The notes under the pieces are model-generated. The model did not search any database. It saw only the letters and a program-made list of their open reading frames with translations, and was not told the origin of the DNA. Position numbers and translations under genes: made by a program. Shown in pieces: positions 7,705 to 14,312 of a stretch of DNA of 19,321 nt. This DNA comes from Firmicutes bacterium UBA7523. GTDB taxonomy: Bacteria > Bacillota > Dethiobacteria > Dethiobacterales > Dethiobacteraceae. The stretch spans positions 22,378 to 41,698 of the forward strand of contig DLMZ01000055.1 of assembly GCA_002479415.1 (NCBI GenBank), read 5' to 3'. How positions within the stretch are numbered: the stretch's first letter is position 1; the number at the start of each line of letters is the position of its first letter.

Positions 7705-7758
7705 GCATTATAGTTATACTCTGCGGTTTGGGCAATGCTCGGGCGAGCTCCATCACCT
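7695..7758 (-). ncRNA. Probable fluoride (crcB-motif) riboswitch aptamer
   Basis: On the minus strand GGUGAUGGAGCUCGCC (7757-7742) forms the P1 hairpin GGUG/CGCC with loop AUGGAGCU. The loop GGAGCU is complementary to AGCUCC (7704-7699), the pseudoknot of fluoride aptamers. The conserved AAACCGC follows at 7729-7723 and AUGCAGCUCCUGCC closes the motif, close to the family's AUGRCUCCUAC. Promoter, aptamer and terminator are contiguous. Fluoride aptamers are known upstream of Na+/H+ antiporters as well as crcB and fluoride-specific CLC genes. Deviations: the P1-to-AAACCGC linker is long and P2 is weak. I expect an ON switch: ligand holds the pseudoknot and prevents termination. Confidence 0.75.
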
Positions 7759-7765
7759 TAGTTTT

Positions 7766-7794
7766 ATTATATGATAATAGTATTTCGCAGTCAA
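7766..7794 (-). promoter_or_regulatory. Sigma-A promoter of the antiporter-CBS operon
   Basis: On the minus strand TTGACT (7794-7789) and TATAAT (7771-7766) are 17 bp apart. The predicted start is near 7758-7759, exactly where the riboswitch aptamer begins. Confidence 0.85.
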
Positions 7795-7833
7795 TCGCTC
7801 AAGCGCTGCTAGGCGCAGCAGGAAAGGAGAGGT

Positions 7834-7864
7834 TTGCTTTAAACAAATTATATGTTAGTATAAT
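7834..7864 (+). promoter_or_regulatory. Weak candidate promoter for yedF-hslO
   Basis: TATAAT at 7859-7864 is a perfect -10 box, but the best -35 (TTGCTT at 7834-7839) is 19 bp away. It is in the right place about 40 bp before yedF. No other plus-strand signal is evident between 7795 and 7905. Confidence 0.4.
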
Positions 7865-7905
7865 GACATAATACAGGTTTGGCTGCCCTGAACTAAGGAG
7901 GTAAC

Positions 7906-8511
7906 ATGGTTAAAAAAGAAGTTGATGCCCGTGGATTGAGTTGTCCCATACCTCTGATTCAGACGAAAAAAGCACTGAAAGAGATGGATGAAGGTATTGT
8001 CTGCGCCGTAGTAGATAACGAGGTTGCCAAGGATAATATCAGGAAATTTGCAAAAAGTATGGATTATTCTTTTTCAGTTGCAGAAGCTGATGGGGAGTTT
8101 GTTATCGAAATTGCTAAAGGAGATAATGATCAGGCAGAGGACGCTCCTGGCGAGGAACGGGAATTAGCACCAAAAAGTGATTTTGTAGTATTGATTTCTA
8201 AGGAGACTATGGGAGAAGGCCCTGAGGAGCTTGGCCGAATTCTCATGAGAGGTTATCTCTATACGCTGACAGAGGTTGCGCCGTCGCCAAAAGCAGTGGT
8301 TTTTGTCAATAGCGGCGTTAAGCTTGCATGTGTGGGGTCTGAGTCTCTGGGGAACCTGCATAAGCTGGAAGGGCAGGGAGTAGAGATTATATCCTGCGGC
8401 ACTTGCTTAGATTATTTTAAGCTTAAGAACAATCTCGCAGCAGGAAGTGTCAGCAACATGTATACTATTGTGGAGTATCTTAACAGATCAAATAACACAA
8501 TTACGATTTAG
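7906..8511 (+). CDS. yedF: YedF, TusA-DsrE fusion linked to selenium metabolism
   Basis: A cytoplasmic protein of 201 residues with two domains. Residues 1-70 form a TusA/SirA-like sulfurtransferase fold with the motif DARGLSCPIPLIQTKKAL (C13). After an acidic linker, residues 90-200 form a DsrE-like domain (FVVLISKETMGEGPEELGRILMRGYLYTL.., AVVFVNSGVKLACVGSESLGNLHKLEGQGVEIISCGTCLDYF) with C164 and C167. This is the architecture annotated as the sulfurtransferase-like selenium metabolism protein YedF, common in selenium-using Clostridia; its exact reaction is unknown. The start ATG has AAGGAGGT a few bases upstream. hslO follows after 49 nt. No other selenium gene is in the window, so the selenium link rests on the family name. 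Confidence 0.9.
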   Translation: MVKKEVDARGLSCPIPLIQTKKALKEMDEGIVCAVVDNEVAKDNIRKFAKSMDYSFSVAEADGEFVIEIAKGDNDQAEDAPGEERELAPKSDFVVLISKETMGEGPEELGRILMRGYLYTLTEVAPSPKAVVFVNSGVKLACVGSESLGNLHKLEGQGVEIISCGTCLDYFKLKNNLAAGSVSNMYTIVEYLNRSNNTITI

Positions 8512-8560
8512 GGTTAACAAGTAGACAAAAACACAGTATAGCTGTGCCTGCGGAGGTCAT

Positions 8561-9439
8561 ATGTCTGATTATATTGTAAGAGCAACAGCTGCAAACAACC
8601 AAATTCGCGCATATGCAGCAACAACAAGAGATTTGACAGAACAAGCGCGTTTAATTCATCATACAAGCCCGGTGGCAACTGCCGCACTGGGAAGGTTGTT
8701 AACTGCGGGAAGCATTATGGGTTCAATGATGAAAAACGAAAAAGATATATTGACATTGCAAATTAAGTCCCAAGGACCAATAAGGGGGCTTTTGGTCACA
8801 GCAGATGCGGCTGCAAATGTAAAAGGCTACGTTTACAATCCTAATGTGGACGTGCCGCCAAAAGCGAAAGGCAAGCTTGATGTAGGAAAGGCAGTGGGCT
8901 CCGGGGTTTTGAGAGTTATTAAGGATTTAGGATTAAAGGAGCCTTATGTCGGGCAGACGGAGCTGGTGTCTGGCGAGATAGCCGATGATCTTACTTACTA
9001 CTTTGCTGCGTCTGAGCAGGTGCCTACTTCGGTGGCCTTAGGTGTGTTAATCGATACGGATTATACTGTTAGGCGGGCAGGTGGTTTTATTATTCAGGTT
9101 ATGCCAGGGCTCGATGAGTCTGACTTTTCTATTCAGTCTTTAGAAAAAAAGATAGGTGAGATTACCGGCATTACCAACCTTTTAGATGCAGATATGTCTC
9201 CGGAGATGATGCTGGAGCAAATACTGGGCGAATTTGGCGTAGAGATTTTAGATAGAGTTTCGACCAAATACCACTGCAGCTGCACAAAAGAACGTGTTGA
9301 AAAAGCAATTCTTAGTATTGGAAGGAAAGAAGTTCAGGAAATGATTGATGAGGGTAAAAAGGTCGAAATTAATTGCAATTTCTGCAATTCAAACTATATA
9401 TTTGAAGTAGATGATTTAGTTCTTTTGAGTAAATGTTGA
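8561..9439 (+). CDS. hslO: Redox-regulated holdase chaperone Hsp33
   Basis: A protein of 292 residues matching Hsp33 (HslO), a cytoplasmic holdase that is switched on by oxidative unfolding. The N-terminal substrate-binding domain has SDYIVRATAANNQIRAYAA, TSPVATAALGRLLTAG and VALGVLIDTDYTVRRAGGFIIQVMPG. The C-terminal zinc centre is complete: C239 and C241 (HCSC) and C272 and C275 (NCNFC). In the reduced form these bind zinc; disulfide formation activates the protein. The ATG at 8561 lies 4 nt after CGGAGG. It is probably co-transcribed with yedF. A hairpin lies just after the stop. The identification is secure. Confidence 0.96.
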   Translation: MSDYIVRATAANNQIRAYAATTRDLTEQARLIHHTSPVATAALGRLLTAGSIMGSMMKNEKDILTLQIKSQGPIRGLLVTADAAANVKGYVYNPNVDVPPKAKGKLDVGKAVGSGVLRVIKDLGLKEPYVGQTELVSGEIADDLTYYFAASEQVPTSVALGVLIDTDYTVRRAGGFIIQVMPGLDESDFSIQSLEKKIGEITGITNLLDADMSPEMMLEQILGEFGVEILDRVSTKYHCSCTKERVEKAILSIGRKEVQEMIDEGKKVEINCNFCNSNYIFEVDDLVLLSKC

Positions 9440-9445
9440 CTAAAG

Positions 9446-9477
9446 TAGCTCCTGCCAAATAAGCTTGGCAGGAGCTA
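9446..9477. terminator. Hairpin after hslO, terminator-like but without a T-run
   Basis: AGCTCCTGCCA (9447-9457) pairs perfectly with TGGCAGGAGCT (9466-9476) around an 8-nt loop, and the outer T-A pair at 9446/9477 extends it. No T-run follows on either strand, so it may be a weak terminator or a dispersed palindrome. The first ten bases of the stem are the same as in the antiporter-leader terminator at 7674-7704. Confidence 0.55.
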
Positions 9478-9527
9478 TTGCATTATCGGGTTTGTGAAAA
9501 AACTAACTTGCTGGCATGCAGGAATGT

Positions 9528-9585
9528 TTAACTAACTATAGAATAGATTAACTATCTATAGTTTAACTAAATAGATAATTAACTT
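9528..9585. repeat. Cluster of TTAACTA direct repeats with an inner dyad, upstream of the hydrogenase operon
   Basis: TTAACTA occurs at 9528-9534, 9548-9554 and 9563-9569, and TTAACTT at 9579-9585, spaced 20, 15 and 16 bp. Between the first and third copies, AACTATAGA (9534-9542) and TCTATAGTT (9555-9563) form a perfect 9-bp inverted repeat with a 12-bp spacer. It lies 130-190 bp before the first hydrogenase gene. Such a layout suits a regulator-binding site. No convincing promoter was found between 9440 and 9717. Confidence 0.5.
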
Positions 9586-9717
9586 AAATTGAATTAATAT
9601 TGCTAAATGTCTGAATTTTCGGACTGTAGTCTGTCGTTGTGTGAGGTGGTCTATTATTGAGAAATAGCTTAAGCCTTGTTTTGTTTTAAAATATATGATA
9701 AAGGGGAGGCAAAGAAG

Positions 9718-10596
9718 GTGTCTAATGAAGTAGCGGAATATCCGGTGATTTGGTTGCAGGCGGCATGCTGTACCGGCTGTTCGATTTCTGTTCTTAATAC
9801 TGTTAGTCCCAGTATTAAGAATGTGCTTATTGACCAACTGGTACCCGGAAAACACGTAAGCATGCGAGTTCATCCCAATGTTATGGCCGGCAGCGGGGAA
9901 ATGGTAATTGAATTGATGGAAACTACGGCAGAGGTAGATAAGGGGAAATATATTCTTGTCGTAGAAGGAGCAGTGCCCACAGCTGATAACGGAATTTATG
10001 GAACGCTGGGTGAAAGAGACGGCCACCCTGTTCCCATGAAGGAGCGTATAAAGGAATTGGGAACAAATGCGCTGGCAGTTGTTTCTGTAGGCACATGTGC
10101 TGCTTTTGGCGGTATTCCTTCAGGCAATCCGAATCCCACAGCGTGTAAAGGGGTGAAGGAGTATTTTGAAGAAGAAGGGATTGCTACTCCGGTAGTCAAT
10201 GTGCCCGGCTGCCCTCCTCACCCTGACTGGTTTGTGGGAGTGCTGGCTCATGTTCTTGTGCTGGGGCTGCCCGGCGCTGAAGATGTTGATGATGTGGGTC
10301 GTCCATTGCTTTTTTACGGAAACTTGATACATGAAAATTGCCCGCGCCGTGCTTACTTTGACGAAGGCAAGTTTGCCAAAAAGCAAGGAGAGCCGGAATG
10401 CTTGTATTACGTGGGCTGTAAAGGGCCTATTACCTATAGCGACTGCCCTACCCGCAGATGGAACAACGGGAAGAACTGGTGTATAGGCGTAGGCGCACCA
10501 TGCAACGGGTGCACACAGCCTGAGTTTCCAGATAATGTAGCACCGTTTTATGAGAAGATTACAGAAGATAACTTGCCTAAAATTGGCGACGAATAA
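9718..10596 (+). CDS. [NiFe]-hydrogenase small subunit, group-1-like, no Tat signal
   Basis: A protein of 292 residues that carries the electron-relay Fe-S clusters of a [NiFe] hydrogenase. Ligands for three clusters are present: proximal C18, C21, C127 and C165; distal H205, C208, C228 and C234; medial C243, C255, C262 and C265. C255 stands where classic group 1 enzymes have proline (NWP), so the medial cluster should be [4Fe-4S], as in [NiFeSe] enzymes. Motifs WLQAACCTGCSISVLN, EGAVPTADNG, GTCAAFGGIPSG and NVPGCPPHPDW fit group 1. Unlike periplasmic members there is no RRxFxK signal or N-terminal extension, so a cytoplasmic location is expected. GTG 9718 has AAGGGGAGG upstream; the frame stays open to 9676 without changing this. 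It heads an operon with the large subunit 29 nt on. Confidence 0.92.
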   Translation: MSNEVAEYPVIWLQAACCTGCSISVLNTVSPSIKNVLIDQLVPGKHVSMRVHPNVMAGSGEMVIELMETTAEVDKGKYILVVEGAVPTADNGIYGTLGERDGHPVPMKERIKELGTNALAVVSVGTCAAFGGIPSGNPNPTACKGVKEYFEEEGIATPVVNVPGCPPHPDWFVGVLAHVLVLGLPGAEDVDDVGRPLLFYGNLIHENCPRRAYFDEGKFAKKQGEPECLYYVGCKGPITYSDCPTRRWNNGKNWCIGVGAPCNGCTQPEFPDNVAPFYEKITEDNLPKIGDE

Positions 10597-10625
10597 TTCT
10601 TTGTTAGTGGAAAGGAGGCAATGCA

Positions 10626-12185
10626 GTGGGGAGAAAAGTTAGTATTGACCCGGTAACGCGTATTGAGGGTCATTTAAAAATTGAGGCTGACATAGAAAGC
10701 GGTGTGGTTCAAGAGGCAAAGAGCTCGGGAATGCTCTTCCGCGGCTTGGAATTAATCCTAAAGGGGAGGGACCCCAGGGATGCTCAGGTTATTACACAAA
10801 GGATTTGCGGTGTCTGTCCGCAGCCACATGCTGCAGCATCGGTGTTTAATTTGGACAGTGCTTTTGGCATAGCGGATAAAATTCCTCCCAACGGGAGAAT
10901 TGTTCGTAACCTTATTCAAGGGATTCACGATGTGCAAGATCATATTCTGCATTTTTATCATCTGGCAGCTCTTGACTATGTAGATATTGCTCAGGTAGCA
11001 AGCTACCAAGGCAACGACCCGGAGTTAAATTCTATTAAGGAGTTTATTGGCCGGGGAGAGCTGGGTCCGTTCCTGCCCAGGTACGAGGGAGATTACCGTT
11101 TACCTGCTGATGTTACACATGAAGTGGTTACTCACTATCTAAAAGCTTTGGAAATGAGAAGAAAAGGCCATGAGGCTGTTTCCATGCTAAGCGGGAAGAT
11201 TCCCCATAGCAGAGGGGTAATCCCAGGAGGCGCTACAGAACTGCCGCCTATAGATAAAATAGCTGCCTTGCTGTGGAGAATAAACGAGCTTAGAGACTTT
11301 ATTAATACAGTTTATTTGCCTGATGTGGTGGCGGTGGCAGGCGCATACAGTGATTACTTCAGCATAGGCGCTGGCTGTAAAAACTACCTGTCATATGGTC
11401 TTTATGACCTTGAGGACGGCGTGGCTGATGTGACTAAAAAGAAAAAGCTCCTTGACCAGGGAGCCACTTCTTCCGATCTTGTCTATCGTGAATTGAATCC
11501 CGACAGGATTGCGGAGCATGTTAAGCATTCTTGGTTTGATGATGCCACTACCGGCAGACATCCTTCACAGGGCGAGACTAAGGTTAGCCACAAGGAAGGA
11601 GCTTATTCATGGCTGAAGTCGCCTCGTTATGACGGCAAGGTATATGAAGTGGGGCCGCTGGCTTCCATACTGGTTAGTTATGCCCGCGGCAACCCCACAG
11701 TTACCGGCTTGGTTAATACCTATTTGCAGAAGCTTAACGCCAAGCCTGATGTTCTCTTTTCTGTGCTGGGACGACATTTGGCTAGGGCGTTGGCTACAAA
11801 AATTACAGCGGACTATCTGGCGGATGCAGTTCTGCAGTTAACACCTGGTGAGCCGGTAAACATTGATTATGAAATGCCTAAAGAAGCGTACGGTATGGGC
11901 TTGACGGAAGCGTCTCGCGGAGCCTTAGGCCATTGGATAGAAATTAAAGATAGAAAAATCGCCAACTACCAGTGCATTGTGCCTACAACCTGGAATGCTT
12001 CTCCCAGGGATGATGAAGGCCGCCCCGGACCTATTGAACAGGCTATTGAAGGAACAAAGGTAAGAGATGCGGACAATCCCTTTGAGTTGGTAAGGATAGT
12101 GCGTTCTTACGACCCTTGTCTTGCTTGTGCCGTTCATATCATTTCCCCAAAAACCAAGAACTTGTCTAAGTTCCGTATAACTTAA
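10626..12185 (+). CDS. [NiFe]-hydrogenase large subunit
   Basis: A 519-residue precursor of the catalytic subunit. The N-terminal nickel ligands are C61 and C64 in RICGVCPQPH. The C-terminal ligands are C498 and C501 in DPCLACAVH, all encoded as cysteine, so this is not a [NiFeSe] enzyme. IDPVTRIEGHLKIEADIESGVV and the overall layout match group 1 (HyaB/HupL/HynA-like) subunits. Fifteen residues (IISPKTKNLSKFRIT) follow H504, the usual cleavage point, and should be removed by the endopeptidase encoded downstream once nickel is inserted. GTG 10626 follows AAAGGAGG with about 7 nt. No cytochrome b subunit or ferredoxin-like subunit follows. The next genes are metV and metF, pointing to an unusual electron partner. 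Confidence 0.95.
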   Translation: MGRKVSIDPVTRIEGHLKIEADIESGVVQEAKSSGMLFRGLELILKGRDPRDAQVITQRICGVCPQPHAAASVFNLDSAFGIADKIPPNGRIVRNLIQGIHDVQDHILHFYHLAALDYVDIAQVASYQGNDPELNSIKEFIGRGELGPFLPRYEGDYRLPADVTHEVVTHYLKALEMRRKGHEAVSMLSGKIPHSRGVIPGGATELPPIDKIAALLWRINELRDFINTVYLPDVVAVAGAYSDYFSIGAGCKNYLSYGLYDLEDGVADVTKKKKLLDQGATSSDLVYRELNPDRIAEHVKHSWFDDATTGRHPSQGETKVSHKEGAYSWLKSPRYDGKVYEVGPLASILVSYARGNPTVTGLVNTYLQKLNAKPDVLFSVLGRHLARALATKITADYLADAVLQLTPGEPVNIDYEMPKEAYGMGLTEASRGALGHWIEIKDRKIANYQCIVPTTWNASPRDDEGRPGPIEQAIEGTKVRDADNPFELVRIVRSYDPCLACAVHIISPKTKNLSKFRIT

Positions 12186-12204
12186 TCAAAAGGAGGGGTG
12201 GACA

Positions 12205-12891
12205 ATGATTTTATCTGAAACAAAGCCTTTTGCGGAAATATTAACGTCGTTGGAAAATGACGATAAAGTATTCTTGCTTGGCTGTAAGGGATGTGCCGAA
12301 GCCAGCAAGACCGGAGGCTTGCAGCAGGTTAAAGAAATGAAAGAAAAGCTGGAAGCCGAAGGCAAAGAAGTGACTGGTTCCACAGCGGTAGATTTCCTTT
12401 GCCAAAAGGCGCTAGTTAGATCCCGGCTTACCCCGCTGAAAGAAAAAGTTCTAGCCGCCGACTCGGTGCTAGTTATGTCATGCGGTATTGGTGTTCAGGC
12501 GTCAGCCGCATCAATAAGCAGGGTTTGCCGTCCCGCCTGTAACACTATTCCTTTGGGCGACAGTCGGGGAGAGTGGCCGAGCCGAGAGAGATGCCGTGAA
12601 TGCGGAGATTGCGTGCTTGACTTTACAGGCGGCATTTGTCCTCTTACTAAGTGCTCAAAAAGCTTGCTTAACGGAGCATGCGGTGGAGCTTCCGATGGCC
12701 GGTGCGAGGTAACTCCTGAAAAGCCTTGCGGCTGGGAGCTTATCTACTATCGCTTAAAGGGTTTAGGTCAGCTTGACAGGCTAAAAGTATATATTCAGCC
12801 AAAAAACTTTGCTAAAATGGAGATACCGGAAAACGTAATTCCTTCAACCCTGTATGATATTGAGTTTACCGAAGATGGGAGGGCTAAGTAG
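12205..12891 (+). CDS. metV: MetV, cysteine-rich methylene-THF reductase partner subunit
   Basis: A protein of 228 residues of the methylene-tetrahydrofolate reductase C-terminal (MetV) family. The N-terminal half (about 1-120) is an alpha/beta region with LLGCKGCAEASKTGGLQQV, FLCQKALVR and VLVMSCGIGVQ. The C-terminal cysteine-rich segment reads CRECGDCVLDFTGGICPLTKCSKSLLNGACGG and then DGRCEV and EKPCGWE, typical of MetV and able to hold metal or Fe-S clusters. In acetogens MetV pairs with MetF and links it to electron donors such as RnfC2 or Hdr-type subunits. Here it sits 19 nt behind the hydrogenase large subunit, so the small subunit of the hydrogenase is a natural donor candidate (inference). 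The ATG at 12205 has AGGAGGGG upstream. The stop is one base before the metF start. Confidence 0.92.
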   Translation: MILSETKPFAEILTSLENDDKVFLLGCKGCAEASKTGGLQQVKEMKEKLEAEGKEVTGSTAVDFLCQKALVRSRLTPLKEKVLAADSVLVMSCGIGVQASAASISRVCRPACNTIPLGDSRGEWPSRERCRECGDCVLDFTGGICPLTKCSKSLLNGACGGASDGRCEVTPEKPCGWELIYYRLKGLGQLDRLKVYIQPKNFAKMEIPENVIPSTLYDIEFTEDGRAK

Positions 12892-12892
12892 C

Positions 12893-13768
12893 ATGTTAAG
12901 TTTTCAGGAGTCTCTGGGAAAGTTTACTGTAACGTGTGAAGTAGGCCCTCTTAAAGGGTGTGACGTTTCTGAGATTATAGAAATTGCTGAGGTTTTAAAG
13001 GGAAAGGTCCATGCGGCTAATGTGACTGATCAGCAAAGCTCCGTGTTAAGGCTGGGCTCTATGGTGACCTGTCATATTTTGAAGAGCAACGGCTTAGAGC
13101 CGGTACTGCAGGTAACAGGCAGAGACCGTAACCGGATTGCTATTCAGTCAGACTTGCTAAGTGCCGCCGCGTTAGGAATTAATAATGTGCTGGCGCTAAC
13201 CGGTGATTACCAGACACATGGTGACCATCCAGAAGCAAAAGGAGTTTTTGACCTCGACTCAGTAAATTTTTTGGCCACACTTAGTACGCTTAACAGCGGT
13301 AAGGACCTGGCGGGCAAAGAGCTTACCGGTGTGCCCAACTTCTGCGGAGGTGCGGTAGTTAACCCCGGAGCAGCTAAAGAAGCCGCCTATCAGCTGCAGT
13401 TAATTAAAATGGAAAAGAAAGCTGCAGTAGGCGCAAAATTCTTTCAGACCCAGGCAGTTTATGACTTAAAGGCTTTTGAACAGTTTATGAATGATACAGC
13501 GCATATTGGAGTGCCTATCTTGGCCGGTGTAATACCGCTTAAGAGTGCTGGTATGGCCAGGTATATGAATAAAAATGTTCCTGGAGTTTCCGTCCCCGAT
13601 ATCTATATCGAAAGGATGGCTCAGGCGGAAGACAAGCGCAGGGAAGGTATGAAAATTACTGCCGAATTAATAAGAGGCTTGAAAGACTTGTGCCAGGGTG
13701 TACATGTCATGGCTATCGGTACGGAGAAAGATGTTCCTGAGATTTTAGCGGATAGCGGAGTTTTATAA
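12893..13768 (+). CDS. metF: MetF, methylenetetrahydrofolate reductase
   Basis: A protein of 291 residues forming the flavin-dependent TIM barrel that converts 5,10-methylene-THF to 5-methyl-THF, the last reduction of the methyl branch of the Wood-Ljungdahl pathway and also a step in methionine synthesis. Motifs are FTVTCEVGPLKG (E16, proton donor position), the region NNVLALTGDYQTHGDHPEA that contacts flavin and folate, and GAKFFQTQAVYDLKAFEQF and VPILAGVIPLKSAGMARYM. I chose the ATG at 12893, one base after metV ends, with GGGAGG at 12877-12882. The frame extends to an upstream ATG at 12854, which would overlap metV. With metV next to it, this resembles the two-subunit acetogen type rather than the stand-alone E. 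coli type. It lies inside the hydrogenase operon. Confidence 0.94.
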   Translation: MLSFQESLGKFTVTCEVGPLKGCDVSEIIEIAEVLKGKVHAANVTDQQSSVLRLGSMVTCHILKSNGLEPVLQVTGRDRNRIAIQSDLLSAAALGINNVLALTGDYQTHGDHPEAKGVFDLDSVNFLATLSTLNSGKDLAGKELTGVPNFCGGAVVNPGAAKEAAYQLQLIKMEKKAAVGAKFFQTQAVYDLKAFEQFMNDTAHIGVPILAGVIPLKSAGMARYMNKNVPGVSVPDIYIERMAQAEDKRREGMKITAELIRGLKDLCQGVHVMAIGTEKDVPEILADSGVL

Positions 13769-13789
13769 ATTACAGAAGAGTGAGAGAAT

Positions 13790-14284
13790 ATGCTAAAAAC
13801 CGTGCCTGCCACTGAAATTGAAGAAAACAAGGAAATACTGGTGCTTGGAGTAGGCAATATCCTGATGGCCGATGAGGGAATAGGGGTCCATGTGGTAAGA
13901 GAGATGTCTTTCTTGGAAGAGCTCCCAGAAAATGTTGAACTCCTTGACGGGGGTACTTCTGCCCTGGATCTTATTCCCTATCTTCAGGGTAAAAAGAAAA
14001 TTGTTATAATTGATTGTGTGGAGACAGATGACCCTCCTGGAACAATTTATAGGTTGGTGCCGGAGGATTTGGAGGATATTAAGACATTTACCATTAGCTC
14101 CATGCATCAAATAGCGTTGCCGGAGACTATTAAGTTCTCGCGGCTGCTGGGTAATGATGCTGAAATAGTTATTATTGGTGTGGCGCCTAAATGCTACAGT
14201 GAGTACCGCATGGAGATTTCTCCTGAACTTGCGGCAGTTGTTCCTAGAATAATAGAGATAGTTCTTGAGGTTATTAAGGAATGA
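13790..14284 (+). CDS. Hydrogenase maturation endopeptidase (HyaD/HycI type)
   Basis: A protein of 164 residues of peptidase family M52, which trims the C-terminal extension of the large subunit after nickel insertion. The nickel-sensing residues fit those of E. coli HybD (E16, D62, H93) with identical spacing: E29 in GNILMADEGIGVHV, D75 in VIIDCVETDDPPG and H106 in SSMHQIALPE. Its target is very likely the large subunit encoded four genes upstream, whose 15-residue tail follows H504. The ATG at 13790 has only a weak upstream site (GAGTGAGAG). It is 21 nt after metF, and hypA follows after 28 nt. Coexpression with metV and metF in one unit supports the view that they belong to the hydrogenase system. 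Confidence 0.93.
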   Translation: MLKTVPATEIEENKEILVLGVGNILMADEGIGVHVVREMSFLEELPENVELLDGGTSALDLIPYLQGKKKIVIIDCVETDDPPGTIYRLVPEDLEDIKTFTISSMHQIALPETIKFSRLLGNDAEIVIIGVAPKCYSEYRMEISPELAAVVPRIIEIVLEVIKE

Positions 14285-14312
14285 ACGCATTAATAATGGC
14301 TGGAGGAAAGAG

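Noticed and set aside
7805..7819. GCTGC/GCAGC hairpin upstream of yedF
   Set aside because: It has only five base pairs and no T-run or other context; chance is enough to explain it.
8537..8551. CACAG/CTGTG hairpin before hslO
   Set aside because: Short stem directly before the ribosome binding site, no support for a regulatory role.
9466..9482. Sigma-54-like promoter (TGGCA...TTGCA) upstream of the hydrogenase operon
   Set aside because: The GG-to-GC distance is 13 bp instead of 12, and the left half is part of the hairpin stem after hslO.
9609..9624. GTCTGA/TCGGAC hairpin upstream of the small subunit
   Set aside because: Six pairs including a wobble, no T-run, too weak to assign a role.
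9676..9717. Longer small-subunit start adding 14 residues as a signal peptide
   Set aside because: The added residues (MFCFKIYDKGEAKK) lack twin arginines and a hydrophobic core, and the ribosome binding site points to GTG 9718.
12115..12140. Possible selenocysteine in the large subunit, given the [NiFeSe]-like medial cluster and a nearby yedF
   Set aside because: Both positions in DPCLACAVH are ordinary cysteine codons (TGT) and no in-frame TGA occurs in the gene.
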